A stretch of DNA of 64,000 bases from Marivita sp030148515. GTDB lineage: Bacteria > Pseudomonadota > Alphaproteobacteria > Rhodobacterales > Rhodobacteraceae. The stretch lies in NCBI RefSeq assembly GCF_048006345.1, contig NZ_CP180351.1, forward strand, positions 186,001-250,000, in the 5' to 3' direction. Under the pieces are notes generated by a model. The model saw nothing but the letters and a program-made list of their open reading frames with translations. It made no database searches and was not told the DNA's origin. Shown here in pieces: positions 1 through 7,732 of the stretch (positions are counted from its first letter, which is position 1; each line of letters begins with the position of its first letter). A program made the position numbers and the translations under genes.

Positions 1-130
1 AGAGGGGGGCAACCTGCCCGAGTATGAGGCTGAGGTCGGCGATATCGAAGTCGGCGAGCGCGACATCACGGTGACTGTCCCAACAGTCGACATTGAATCG
101 CCGGAAGAAGACGCTGTTGCGTCGAACTGA
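1..130 (+). CDS. C-terminal fragment of an unrecognised protein
   Basis: The reading frame is open from base 2 to the TGA at 128-130, giving 42 residues with no start in the window, so only the carboxyl end is present. The tail is strongly acidic and valine-rich and ends in VASN. It lies 20 bases before the CsbD gene in the same direction, so the two could be co-transcribed. I do not recognise the family; an envelope or stress protein is possible from the context but cannot be shown from this fragment. Confidence 0.5.
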   Translation, partial: EGGNLPEYEAEVGDIEVGERDITVTVPTVDIESPEEDAVASN

Positions 131-150
131 ATTAACGAAAGGAGTGTCCC

Positions 151-348
151 ATGGACCGCGATGTGATTGAAGGCAAATGGACCGAAATCAAAGGCCAACT
201 GCGCGAAGCTTATGGCGATTTGACAGATGACGACGTCGAAGAAGCCAAAGGTAATCGCGAGCAGATGGAAGGCGTGCTCCAGCAGAAGCTGGGCAAGTCG
301 AAAGACGAAGTGCGCCAGACCGTCGACCGGATTCTGAACAACATCTGA
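151..348 (+). CDS. CsbD family stress response protein
   Basis: This 65-residue, highly charged protein shows the CsbD pattern: an N-terminal block VIEGKWTEIKGQLREAYG, then a D/E-rich turn, then a helical half ending near QTVDRILNNI. CsbD proteins are small and soluble, accumulate under general stress, and have no assigned biochemical activity. The ATG at 151 has an AAAGGAG ribosome site about eight bases upstream. A strong intrinsic terminator follows 16 bases after the stop, so the transcript ends here and the desaturase downstream needs its own promoter. Confidence 0.9.
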   Translation: MDRDVIEGKWTEIKGQLREAYGDLTDDDVEEAKGNREQMEGVLQQKLGKSKDEVRQTVDRILNNI

Positions 349-364
349 CGGTGTTCGATAATTG

Positions 365-400
365 AAAAAAGCGCGGCTGTTCGTTCAGCCGCGCTTTTTT
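365..400 (+). terminator. Rho-independent terminator after csbD
   Basis: A perfect stem GCGCGGCTG / CAGCCGCGC (371-379 and 386-394) closes a six-base loop, with six A upstream (365-370) and six T downstream (395-400). The flanking A and T runs make it potentially bidirectional. On the plus strand it ends the csbD transcript. Confidence 0.92.
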
Positions 401-521
401 GTGCCTGCCTCTCAAGCGTTCATGTGTCGCGACGCCCCACCAAACGGAACGTGCGCGGCGTTCGGAATTGCGGCGAACCGAAGGGGGGCGTACTCTGGAG
501 GCGATTTGCACCGGAGCCTTC

Positions 522-1487
522 ATGTCCACCGAAGTTCGCACCCCGATCACCCAAGCCATGCAGGAAGGTGCGTTGACGCGCCAGGAACTCAAGGCTTTGA
601 TGGCCCGCTCTGACGGTCCGGCCTTGGTGCGGGTCTTCGGTTTTGCGCTGCTTCTCGCTGCGACGACCGGGCTGGTCTACCTTGCCTATGACAGTTGGCT
701 GATCTGGCCTGCGATGTTCGTGCACGGGGTGGTGATCGTGCATCTTTTCTCGCTTCAGCATGAATGTGTGCATTACACCGTGTTCAAGACTCGGAAACTC
801 AACGACATTTTCGGCAATATCTGCGGATATGCGATCATCCTGCCGTTTCAGCAGTTCCGCTATGAGCATTGCAATCACCACACCTACACCCAACTCAAGG
901 GGCAGGATCCCGAATTGATCGAGCTGCCGATCTCGGTCTGGAAATACCTGTGGTACATCTCCTCGGTGCCCTATTGGCGCAATAAGTTCAGCCAGATCCT
1001 GCGAAACGGAGCGGGGCGGTTGAACGACGAGGACCGCACGTTCCTCACCAAATACGAAGCGCCGATCATCATCCGCGAAGCCCGTTTGATGCTGGCGTTC
1101 TACGCACTGATCGCCGTCGTGTCGGTCGCGACGGGCTGGACCGCGCTGCTGTGGTACTGGCTCATCCCGCTGTTTCTGGGCGAACCGGTGATGCGGGCGA
1201 TCCGTCTGACCGAACATGTGGGGCGGCCCAATGTAGACGACATGAAGGAAAACACCCGCACATCGCTGGTGTCTGGGCCAATGCGGTTTCTATGCTGGAA
1301 CATGAATTACCACGCCGAACATCATTACGCGGCATCAGTGCCGTTTCATGCGCTGCCCAAGCTGCATGAAAAGCTGCGCGGCTATGTCTATGTCGAAGAA
1401 CGCGGGTATCTTGGCGCACATGTGGACATCATCAGCCAGTTGATCGGCCGCAAACCCCGCAGCGATGGTGGGGCCAAGAAGGCGTGA
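522..1487 (+). CDS. Fatty acid desaturase (membrane di-iron)
   Basis: This 321-residue integral membrane enzyme carries the three histidine boxes of the di-iron desaturase family: HECVH (H80, H84), EHCNHH (H116, H119, H120) and HAEHH (H264, H267, H268). Hydrophobic spans surround residues 37-76 and 205-230. It should insert a double bond into an acyl chain or related lipid; the pattern is closest to the rhizobitoxine-type desaturase subgroup, but the substrate is unknown. The ATG at 522 was chosen over an upstream in-frame TTG at 399 because it has a GGAG site at the right distance and the upstream start lies in the terminator. It overlaps the Rieske ferredoxin gene by four bases, and that protein is the probable electron donor. 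Confidence 0.88.
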   Translation: MSTEVRTPITQAMQEGALTRQELKALMARSDGPALVRVFGFALLLAATTGLVYLAYDSWLIWPAMFVHGVVIVHLFSLQHECVHYTVFKTRKLNDIFGNICGYAIILPFQQFRYEHCNHHTYTQLKGQDPELIELPISVWKYLWYISSVPYWRNKFSQILRNGAGRLNDEDRTFLTKYEAPIIIREARLMLAFYALIAVVSVATGWTALLWYWLIPLFLGEPVMRAIRLTEHVGRPNVDDMKENTRTSLVSGPMRFLCWNMNYHAEHHYAASVPFHALPKLHEKLRGYVYVEERGYLGAHVDIISQLIGRKPRSDGGAKKA

Positions 1488-1804
1488 CGTCGCGTGAGAA
1501 GACCTGGACGGATGTCATTGCGGTCAGCGCATTGGAACCCGGGGATGCGACGCCTGTGATCTTGGGTGCTCGCGAACTGGCGGTATTCGATGCAGCGGAC
1601 GGCATCTTTGTCAGCCTCGCCCGCTGCACGCACGGCGCGGCCAACCTCTGCGATGGGCATTTCGACGGCACCCATATCGAATGCCCGCTCCATCAGGGCC
1701 TGTTTGACGTGCGCACCGGCGCGCCCAAGGCTGCTCCGGCGCGGATTCCGCTGCGGATGTTCGAGTCGCGTGTGATGAACGGGATCGTGCAAATCCTGAT
1801 CTGA
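1484..1804 (+). CDS. Rieske [2Fe-2S] ferredoxin
   Basis: This 106-residue soluble protein has a complete Rieske motif: C48-T-H50 and C67-P-L-H70, with a 16-residue spacing between the pairs. It fits the bacterial dioxygenase-ferredoxin type (about 105 residues, no membrane anchor). The GTG start at 1484 overlaps the desaturase stop (GTGA), which implies translational coupling. The inferred role is to pass electrons to the di-iron centre of the desaturase. No ferredoxin reductase gene is nearby, so a reductase elsewhere must feed it. The next gene converges and stops two bases away. Confidence 0.88.
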   Translation: MTSREKTWTDVIAVSALEPGDATPVILGARELAVFDAADGIFVSLARCTHGAANLCDGHFDGTHIECPLHQGLFDVRTGAPKAAPARIPLRMFESRVMNGIVQILI

Positions 1805-1806
1805 GG

Positions 1807-2832
1807 TCAGTGGTGCTGTTCGGCGTCGATGGTGCGGGCGACCATCTGGCGGAACAGCTTGGCCCCCGCATCCAATCCGAGGTCGATATAGGGTGTGGCG
1901 GGGTTCTTCATGCCTTCATGCACCTTTTCCAGAACAACGCGGTCTTCTTCAAAGGCCATGCGCGCGCCTGCGTTCATCCGCTCGGACACCTCTTTGTCAT
2001 GCGGATCCGTGTTGCGGTGCTGGAACCAGAAATAGCGGGTCTTGTCTTCGGTGATTGGGGTCATGAAATTGTATGAGATATTGATCAGCGTGTTCTCAAC
2101 CGGGGTGCTGTCCGGCCCGCCGGTGCCCGGAGGGGTGTAGATCGACTTGTTCAGGGCAATCCCCGGCAAACACATTTCGTAATGCTGGAGCCGGTCGCAG
2201 ACGCCTTCGAATTTGACCAGCTTGGAGTAGTAGGGCGAAGGCGGCTGGCCGTAGATCCAGCGCGCAACGATCACGCCTTGGTCTGTCTTGCTGACATCAA
2301 GCGCCCCGTCATCGGTTCCCGCCCCCGCGAAAGAGGTCACATGCACCCAGGCGACATGGCTAGGATCCAGCAGGTTGTCGCAGACCCACAGGTAATGGCA
2401 GTCGATATCCAGAACGCCGCCATCCGTGTAGCCCCAGTCGGGGCTGTCGTAATTCTCGATCGGGAAGATCAGGTCGGGATCGGCTTTTGCCGGGTCTCCC
2501 ATCCAGATCCAGAGCAGGCGATAGCGGTCGACCACGGGATAAGATTTCACAACGGCGCGGCGCGGGATCTGGCCGCGCTGGGTCGGGGCATCGACACATG
2601 TGCCGGAACAGTCGAAGGTCAGACCATGATAGCCGCATTCGACGGTGTCACCTTTCAGATTGCCTTGTGACAGCGGCAGTTTTCGGTGCGGGCACGCGTC
2701 TTCGAGCGCCACCGGGTCGCCGGCCTCGGTTCGGTAGATGACGATGTTTTCGCCCAGATAGGTTTCCGGCTTGAGAGACCGGCCATAGTCCTTGGACCAC
2801 CCTGCGACGTACCATGCATTTCTGATGAACAT
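1807..2832 (-). CDS. VanA-like Rieske aromatic oxygenase, alpha subunit
   Basis: This 341-residue protein has an N-terminal Rieske centre (C47-P-H49, C66-G-Y-H69) and a C-terminal mononuclear iron site with DPSHVAWVH (H159, H164). That architecture matches the vanillate O-demethylase/phthalate oxygenase branch, which uses O2 and electrons from a separate reductase to demethylate or hydroxylate a ring or N-methyl substrate. No VanB-type reductase is in the window. The start at 2832 (MFIRNAWYVAG) is the typical family start; the frame stays open far upstream, but that part overlaps lysR and has no family similarity. Two overlapping LysR-type sites lie about 80-95 bases upstream, so the adjacent regulator probably controls it. 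Substrate unknown. Confidence 0.87.
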   Translation of the reverse strand: MFIRNAWYVAGWSKDYGRSLKPETYLGENIVIYRTEAGDPVALEDACPHRKLPLSQGNLKGDTVECGYHGLTFDCSGTCVDAPTQRGQIPRRAVVKSYPVVDRYRLLWIWMGDPAKADPDLIFPIENYDSPDWGYTDGGVLDIDCHYLWVCDNLLDPSHVAWVHVTSFAGAGTDDGALDVSKTDQGVIVARWIYGQPPSPYYSKLVKFEGVCDRLQHYEMCLPGIALNKSIYTPPGTGGPDSTPVENTLINISYNFMTPITEDKTRYFWFQHRNTDPHDKEVSERMNAGARMAFEEDRVVLEKVHEGMKNPATPYIDLGLDAGAKLFRQMVARTIDAEQHH

Positions 2833-2908
2833 GAGCTGCCCTTCCTGCGTCGGCCTGTATTTCACCAGACTGCCCCGGATCGAATTTTTGCACCAGTGCG
2901 CACAAATG

Positions 2909-2932
2909 ATTAACTGGATTAATCTGGCTAAT
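2909..2932. promoter_or_regulatory. Overlapping LysR-type operator sites before the Rieske oxygenase
   Basis: Two 15-base interrupted palindromes share one arm: ATTAA-CTGGA-TTAAT (2909-2923) and ATTAA-TCTGG-CTAAT (2918-2932). The reverse complement of the second differs at one of 15 positions from the site at 3876-3890 by the lysR start. CTAAT is the core bound by GcvA-type LysR regulators. The site overlaps the lysR stop codon and lies 77 bases or more before the oxygenase start. Confidence 0.6.
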
Positions 2933-3899
2933 CCCGATTGCGGCCCGAGTGCAGGCGTGAATGTTGACGCGACTGGTTCCGTGCCTCGGTGATGATCCAG
3001 TCCAGAAACAGCATGATCTTGCGCGCCCGGCGTTGGTCGTCGGGATACACCAACCAGTAATTCAACGGGGATTGTGCCGTTTGCGAAAAGGGCTGTACCA
3101 AACGCCCGTCCCGCAGCGCGTCCATCACCAAGGGGCTTCGGCCCATCGCGATGCCATCGCCTTGAATGGCGGATTGCACCACCATGTTCGACTGCGCGAA
3201 ACTGCGGATCCGCGCCGGCGTTGGCAGGCTTTGCCCCGTTTCGCGGGCCCAGTATTCCCATGTGGGCAGGTCGGTTGTGGTGGGCGCAAATTCGTCGCGG
3301 ATCTGGGTATGAAATGCCAGATCTGCAATTCGGCGCAAGGGTTTCGAGCCGTTCAAAAGGCTTGGCGCACAGACCGGTGACAACGTTTCGGGCATCAGCT
3401 GGATGGCGGTGTAGCCGGGAAAATCGCCGGTGCCGTAGCGGATTGCAATGTCCGCCTCGGCCCGCGCCACTCCTCGCAATCCGGTGTCGGTGGTGATCGA
3501 GATGGCAAATTCCGGGTGCGCCCGATCAAAGCTCATCAGGCGCGGGAACAACCAGATAAAGGCAAAGCCGGGATGGCAGCTGATAACGATGGTGTGGTCG
3601 TCGCGCCGCTTGTCGCGGATGTCTTCGCAGACCTCCGAAATGTGGCCCAATCCTTCGGCGATGCTCAGCGCTAGTCGCGCGCCATCTCGGGTGGGCAGGG
3701 ACCGTTTCGGGCCGCGGGTGATCAGATCGTGCCCCAACCATTCTTCGAGCGCTTTGACATGCTGACTGACAGCGCTCTGGCCGACGCCCAATTCCTCCGC
3801 CGCTTCGGAAAAACTGCCGTGGCGGGCAACGGCTTCGAAGGCTCTTAGTGCGGCAAAGGGAAGGTTCAAGATCATATTAGCCAGACTAATGACATTCAT
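2928..3899 (-). CDS. LysR family regulator, GcvA type
   Basis: The 323-residue product has an N-terminal winged helix-turn-helix with the GcvA-like opening LPFAALRAFEAVARHGSF and recognition region VGQSAVSQHVKALE, followed by a two-lobed ligand-binding domain. The start is uncertain: ATG 3899 and ATG 3875 are both in frame. The second gives the usual short GcvA-type leader but has no ribosome site, and a longer frame reaches 3992 into the divergent gene. ATTAG-N5-CTAAT sites occur at both ends of the gene, pointing to autoregulation plus control of the Rieske oxygenase on one side and the M29-like gene on the other. The inducer is unknown. Confidence 0.85.
   Translation of the reverse strand: MNVISLANMILNLPFAALRAFEAVARHGSFSEAAEELGVGQSAVSQHVKALEEWLGHDLITRGPKRSLPTRDGARLALSIAEGLGHISEVCEDIRDKRRDDHTIVISCHPGFAFIWLFPRLMSFDRAHPEFAISITTDTGLRGVARAEADIAIRYGTGDFPGYTAIQLMPETLSPVCAPSLLNGSKPLRRIADLAFHTQIRDEFAPTTTDLPTWEYWARETGQSLPTPARIRSFAQSNMVVQSAIQGDGIAMGRSPLVMDALRDGRLVQPFSQTAQSPLNYWLVYPDDQRRARKIMLFLDWIITEARNQSRQHSRLHSGRNRD
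3876..3890. promoter_or_regulatory. LysR-type operator ATTAG-N5-CTAAT near the lysR start
   Basis: ATTAGCCAGACTAAT is a perfect five-base inverted repeat around CCAGA. It sits 74 bases before the divergent M29-like gene and overlaps or abuts the start of lysR. It matches, in reverse complement at 14 of 15 positions, the site before the Rieske oxygenase at 2918-2932. This is the expected place for an autoregulatory and divergent-activation site. Confidence 0.6.
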
Positions 3900-3963
3900 G
3901 CGAGCTTTCAATTGGTGACCTGCACGCGCTGATTTTAACGTTTTTGTGACAGGAGGCGCAGTC

Positions 3964-5082
3964 ATGACGGCGATGGCAGGGGCATGGAACATGTTGGCGA
4001 ACTGCGCGGGTGCGCGGCGCGGGGACCGTGTTCTACTGGCCTATGAACCTGCCGAATACGGCTATTTCGACGCGTCCGTTCTCAATACCGTGGGGCGCAT
4101 GGCTCGCGAGATGGGATTGATCGTCAAGACGGTCAATGCGGGGTTCGATCCGCATGTGACCCGTCTTTCTGACGCGCTGCGGGCGCAGATGGACAAGGTC
4201 GATATAGTTGTCTTTCTCGCGCGTCTCGGCGACCAACTGCGGTTCTGCGACATGCCCAAAGAAAAGCGGATTGTGGTCTGCTTTGCGCTGGATGACAATT
4301 TGCTTGGCTCGGGGTTCGGTACAACTTCGTATGGTGCCTTTGTCGCGCTGAAAGACTGTGTGACTGACGCGCTCTCGAGCGCTGCAACCGTACGGGTGAC
4401 ATGCCCGAACGGTACGGATGTTGTCGGCTCGCCAGAGATGCCGCACGCCGATGCAGGGGACACCACGGTGTCACGATTTCCGATGTCGGTGTTCAAGCCT
4501 GTCCCGGCGCAAAGCTTTTCGGGACGCGTCGCCCTTTGCGGGTTCCTCACCGGCACCGGGTCGCAATACTACGACGATTACACCCTCGAATTTGATGGTC
4601 CGGTGATGGCCTATCTGGAGCAGGGCCGATTGGTCGGTTTTGACGGATGTCCGCGCGACGTGGTTGCGGCCAATGCGCATTACGACCGGATTTCAGGTAT
4701 CTTGGGCATCGACCGCAACTTCGTCCATTCGTGGCATGCGGGCATTCATCCGGGCTGCGGATATCTGCAAGAGGCCCGGGCGAATTACGAACGGTGGGGC
4801 GGTGCCGCATTTGGCAATCCCCGCATCCTGCATTTCCACACCTGCGGTGCCTATGCGCCGGGAGAGATTTCGTGGAACGTGTTGGATCCCACCATCTGGA
4901 TGGACGGTGTTCCTGTGTGGGAAAACGGCGTGTTCCATCCCTCGCGTCTTGCGGGCGGGCAAGCCATTCTGGACCGCTATCCTGATGCGGCGGCCGTGTT
5001 CGCGCATCCGGACGCTCATGTTGGATTGGCGGCGTGGCGCGCGATGTCCGAAGGCCCGGCGCTTCTAGAGGTTGCGTCCTAG
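3964..5082 (+). CDS. Putative metalloenzyme resembling M29 aminopeptidase/NicX-like family
   Basis: The 372-residue soluble protein begins at ATG 3964, which has a strong AGGAGG eight bases upstream. The N-terminal half (CAGARRGDRVLLAY, then alternating strands and helices) resembles the Rossmann-like domain of the M29/aminopeptidase T superfamily, which includes the iron dioxygenase NicX. The C-terminal half has a histidine-rich site: HSWHAGIHPG (H255, H258, H262) and LHFHTCG (H290, H292), followed by DPTIWMDGVPVWENG. NicX has an H-x-D pair where H290-x-H292 occurs here. The family call is by eye and weak. It is divergent from lysR, and its stop overlaps the convergent ABC permease by four bases. 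A role in ring or amide breakdown together with the Rieske oxygenase is inferred. Confidence 0.5.
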   Translation: MTAMAGAWNMLANCAGARRGDRVLLAYEPAEYGYFDASVLNTVGRMAREMGLIVKTVNAGFDPHVTRLSDALRAQMDKVDIVVFLARLGDQLRFCDMPKEKRIVVCFALDDNLLGSGFGTTSYGAFVALKDCVTDALSSAATVRVTCPNGTDVVGSPEMPHADAGDTTVSRFPMSVFKPVPAQSFSGRVALCGFLTGTGSQYYDDYTLEFDGPVMAYLEQGRLVGFDGCPRDVVAANAHYDRISGILGIDRNFVHSWHAGIHPGCGYLQEARANYERWGGAAFGNPRILHFHTCGAYAPGEISWNVLDPTIWMDGVPVWENGVFHPSRLAGGQAILDRYPDAAAVFAHPDAHVGLAAWRAMSEGPALLEVAS

Positions 5083-5954
5083 GTTTTTCGGTTTTCCAGC
5101 CTGCGGAACAGCATCGACAAGCCGAAACAGATCACGAAGTAGAACGCTGCGGTGGTGATCCACGCCTCGAAGATCAGGCGCGTTGAAGCCACCAGTTCAA
5201 CTGTCTTGAACGTGAGTTCCTGTACCGAGATCAACGAGATGATCGCGCTGTCCTTGATCAGGGTGATGAACTGGTTGGCCATGGGCGGCACAACCTTGTT
5301 CATCGCCTGGGGAAGCACGACGTAGCGCATTTCCTGATACCGGCTCATGCCGATCGACTGCGCCGCCTCGCGCTGGCCTTTGGGGATCGACTGTATGCCC
5401 GCGCGGACGATTTCGCCGACAAAGGCGCTTTCGAACAGCGCAAGTACGATCACACCCGAGATGAGCGAAGGAAAGCGACGCATTTCGCCAAAGAAAAATT
5501 CCCACACCGCGCGGTTCTCTGACCGGGCAATGTCGCGCGCCCAGCTTTCGATATTCAGCGCCGTGATGAGTTGCTGCGACAGGAAGAAAAAGAAGATGAA
5601 GATCACCACCACGGGTGGGATGTTGCGCAGAAATTCCAGGTAAGTGCGCGCGAGCATGCGGATGGTGAGGTTCTTGGCGCAGCGCGCGATGCCAAGGATT
5701 GTGCCCAGAATGACCGCAAGGATACTGGCGTAGATCGAGATCCGGATGGTGGCGATCAGCCCTTGCAGCAGGACGTTGGCGAACCATTCCTCGCGTTCGG
5801 TGTGGAAGCGCAGGATGTAGTTGGGGATCAGGTGCCAGCGCCAGTTGTAATTGAGCGTGCCTTCGATCTTCCACCAGATGTAGCCGAAGAACGACAGCAC
5901 GACGGCCAAGACAAGCCAGTCGAGCCAGTGCAGTTTCTTCAGTCGGTTCAGCAC
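5079..5954 (-). CDS. Polar amino acid ABC transporter permease
   Basis: The 291-residue inner-membrane protein has at least five hydrophobic spans and the permease EAA loop AAQSIGMSRYQEMRYVVLP, which contacts the ATPase. This is the HisM/GlnP-type permease of the polar amino acid uptake family. The start is GTG 5954, with AAAGG upstream. It is last in a minus-strand operon ordered ATPase, permease, binding protein, permease. A GC-rich hairpin separates it from the binding protein gene. The N-terminus WRWHLIPNYIL resembles the second permease WQWYRIPQYFY, so the two form a heterodimeric pore. Confidence 0.9.
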   Translation of the reverse strand: MLNRLKKLHWLDWLVLAVVLSFFGYIWWKIEGTLNYNWRWHLIPNYILRFHTEREEWFANVLLQGLIATIRISIYASILAVILGTILGIARCAKNLTIRMLARTYLEFLRNIPPVVVIFIFFFFLSQQLITALNIESWARDIARSENRAVWEFFFGEMRRFPSLISGVIVLALFESAFVGEIVRAGIQSIPKGQREAAQSIGMSRYQEMRYVVLPQAMNKVVPPMANQFITLIKDSAIISLISVQELTFKTVELVASTRLIFEAWITTAAFYFVICFGLSMLFRRLENRKT

Positions 5955-5975
5955 AATACGGGCCTTTGCAATGGT

Positions 5976-6000
5976 GCCCCCCAGCGCAGGGCCGGGGGGC
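5976..6000 (-). promoter_or_regulatory. GC-rich intercistronic hairpin
   Basis: GCCCCCC (5976-5982) pairs with GGGGGGC (5994-6000) around an 11-base loop in the 56-base gap between the binding-protein gene and the downstream permease gene. No T run follows on the minus strand, so it is more likely an mRNA-stabilising or partial attenuating hairpin than a terminator. Such elements often raise binding-protein expression over permease. Confidence 0.6.
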
Positions 6001-6010
6001 GAAAGGTGGA

Positions 6011-6844
6011 TTATTCCGGAACCTGATCGGCCCAGTCATTGCCACGGAACCAGTAATCATGGCGTGCTTTCAACCAGCCGGTGTTGGTCTTGGCGGTGAT
6101 CCAGCTGTTGAAATAGGCCAGCGCGTCGGGGTCGCCTTTGCGGACTGCAAAGCCTTCTCCACCAGCCTGAAACGCCTGATTGAACGGCACGCTCAGCACG
6201 TCGGGATAGCGGCGCGCTTCGCTTGACGGGGTGGGCTCGGACGCCATGGTCGCGTGCGCGTTTCCGTTCAGCACTTCCTGTGTTGCAGCGCCGTCCTCAT
6301 CGAACAGCAGCAATTGCGCTTCTGGGAACATATCCGCAATCACGGTCGCCGGTGTTGCCCCGCGACGAGCCGCGAAGGTGACATCAGGGCTGTTGTAATC
6401 CTCTAGCGTGAAGCCTTCGGTCATCGCTGTGTTGGCAAGGATCGTCATGCCGGAATAGGCGTAGGGGATCGTGAAGTTGACCGTCAGGTTGCGCTGCGGG
6501 GTGACAGTCATGCCGCTGATGATGGTGTCGAAATTGCCAGACACGAGCGCAGGGATGATCCCGTCCCACGAGGTCGGGACGAATTCCACCTCGACACCCA
6601 TGTCTTCGGCCAGTTGACGGCCCACATCCAGCTCGAACCCGATCAGTTCGCCATTTAGGTCACGCATCGACCACGGCTTGAACAGCGACAGGCCGATCTT
6701 GATGACACCGCGTTCCTTGATCGCTTCGATCACGCTTGCACTGGCGATGTCCTGCGCCGTGCTTTGCGCAAAGGCTGGCAGCGCTGCTGTTGCCGCCAGC
6801 GTGGCACCAAGGGCGGCGCCTAGAAATCTTCTGGTGATATTCAT
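6011..6844 (-). CDS. Periplasmic amino acid-binding protein of ABC transporter
   Basis: The 277-residue precursor has a Sec signal peptide (MNITRRFLGAALG, then ALPAFAQS with a likely cut after AFA) and the bacterial extracellular solute-binding family 3 fold: GVIKIGLSLFKPWSMRD, ELIGFELDVGRQLAEDMGV, and the domain crossover region FDTIISGMTVTPQR. Family 3 proteins bind polar amino acids or related zwitterions. The ligand cannot be told from sequence. The start at ATG 6844 has GGGAG upstream. It lies between the two permease genes, an arrangement shared with other transporters of this type. Confidence 0.9.
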   Translation of the reverse strand: MNITRRFLGAALGATLAATAALPAFAQSTAQDIASASVIEAIKERGVIKIGLSLFKPWSMRDLNGELIGFELDVGRQLAEDMGVEVEFVPTSWDGIIPALVSGNFDTIISGMTVTPQRNLTVNFTIPYAYSGMTILANTAMTEGFTLEDYNSPDVTFAARRGATPATVIADMFPEAQLLLFDEDGAATQEVLNGNAHATMASEPTPSSEARRYPDVLSVPFNQAFQAGGEGFAVRKGDPDALAYFNSWITAKTNTGWLKARHDYWFRGNDWADQVPE

Positions 6845-6886
6845 GGATGAACTCCCTGTTCAGAATGTGCGCCTTGAGAGCGCGGG

Positions 6887-7732
6887 TTATGTATCAACGG
6901 CGTAGCGTTTTTCGACAAACGATACGCCAACGGACAGGATCAACGTCACCACCATGTAGACAGCGGCAATGGTGAACCAGACTTCAAAACTCATGTAGGT
7001 TTCCGAGATGATGTTCCGCCCGATGGTGGTCAGTTCGGCCACGGCAATCACGCTGACGATGGCCGAGGATTTGACCATGTGAACGACCTCGCCGGTCATC
7101 GGCGGCAGCATGAAGCGGATGGATTGGGGCAGGATGATGTAGCGATAGGCTTGCCCCTTTGACATCCCGATGGAGGTTGCGGCTTCCCACTGGCCTTTGG
7201 CCACCGCGTTGATCCCGGCACGGAAAATCTCGGAGATCAGGACCGAATGGAACACGGACAGGCAAAGGATACTGGCCCAGTAACGGTCAAAGCCGAAGAT
7301 CGGGCCAAGCACGTAGTAAAAGAGGTAGAGCAGGACGAGCAGCGGGATGTTGCGGATCAATTCGAGGAAGGCGACAGAGACCGCCGTGCAGACCACCAAC
7401 CCAGACAGGCGCAGCAGCGCCACGATCAGGCCCATCACGACCGCCAAGGCGAAGGCGATGCTGGACAGGGTCAGCGTTTTGACCAGTCCGACACTGATCT
7501 CGCCCCATTGGAAGCCATCATCGGTGAACGTGTAGAAATATTGCGGAATGCGATACCACTGCCAGTTATATCCCATCGCCTGCGCGCCGCTATAGGCCAG
7601 CCAGACGATGCCGCCGATGATGGCCGTATAGGCGATGATCGCAAACGTGATCGAGTCTATGGCTTTGGCGATCGGCTGTCGCTGTGGAAGTGCCCGGCCC
7701 TTTGGGGTGTATGATGGCTCGGCGATGCTCAT
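6887..7732 (-). CDS. Polar amino acid ABC transporter permease
   Basis: This 281-residue membrane protein has five or six hydrophobic segments and an EAA loop, AATSIGMSKGQAYRYIILP. It pairs with the permease at 5079-5954. The ATG at 7732 directly abuts the stop of the ATPase gene with no gap, so translation is probably coupled. N-terminal residues 1-25 are polar and cytoplasmic. Length and motifs are normal for the HisMQ family. Confidence 0.9.
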   Translation of the reverse strand: MSIAEPSYTPKGRALPQRQPIAKAIDSITFAIIAYTAIIGGIVWLAYSGAQAMGYNWQWYRIPQYFYTFTDDGFQWGEISVGLVKTLTLSSIAFALAVVMGLIVALLRLSGLVVCTAVSVAFLELIRNIPLLVLLYLFYYVLGPIFGFDRYWASILCLSVFHSVLISEIFRAGINAVAKGQWEAATSIGMSKGQAYRYIILPQSIRFMLPPMTGEVVHMVKSSAIVSVIAVAELTTIGRNIISETYMSFEVWFTIAAVYMVVTLILSVGVSFVEKRYAVDT

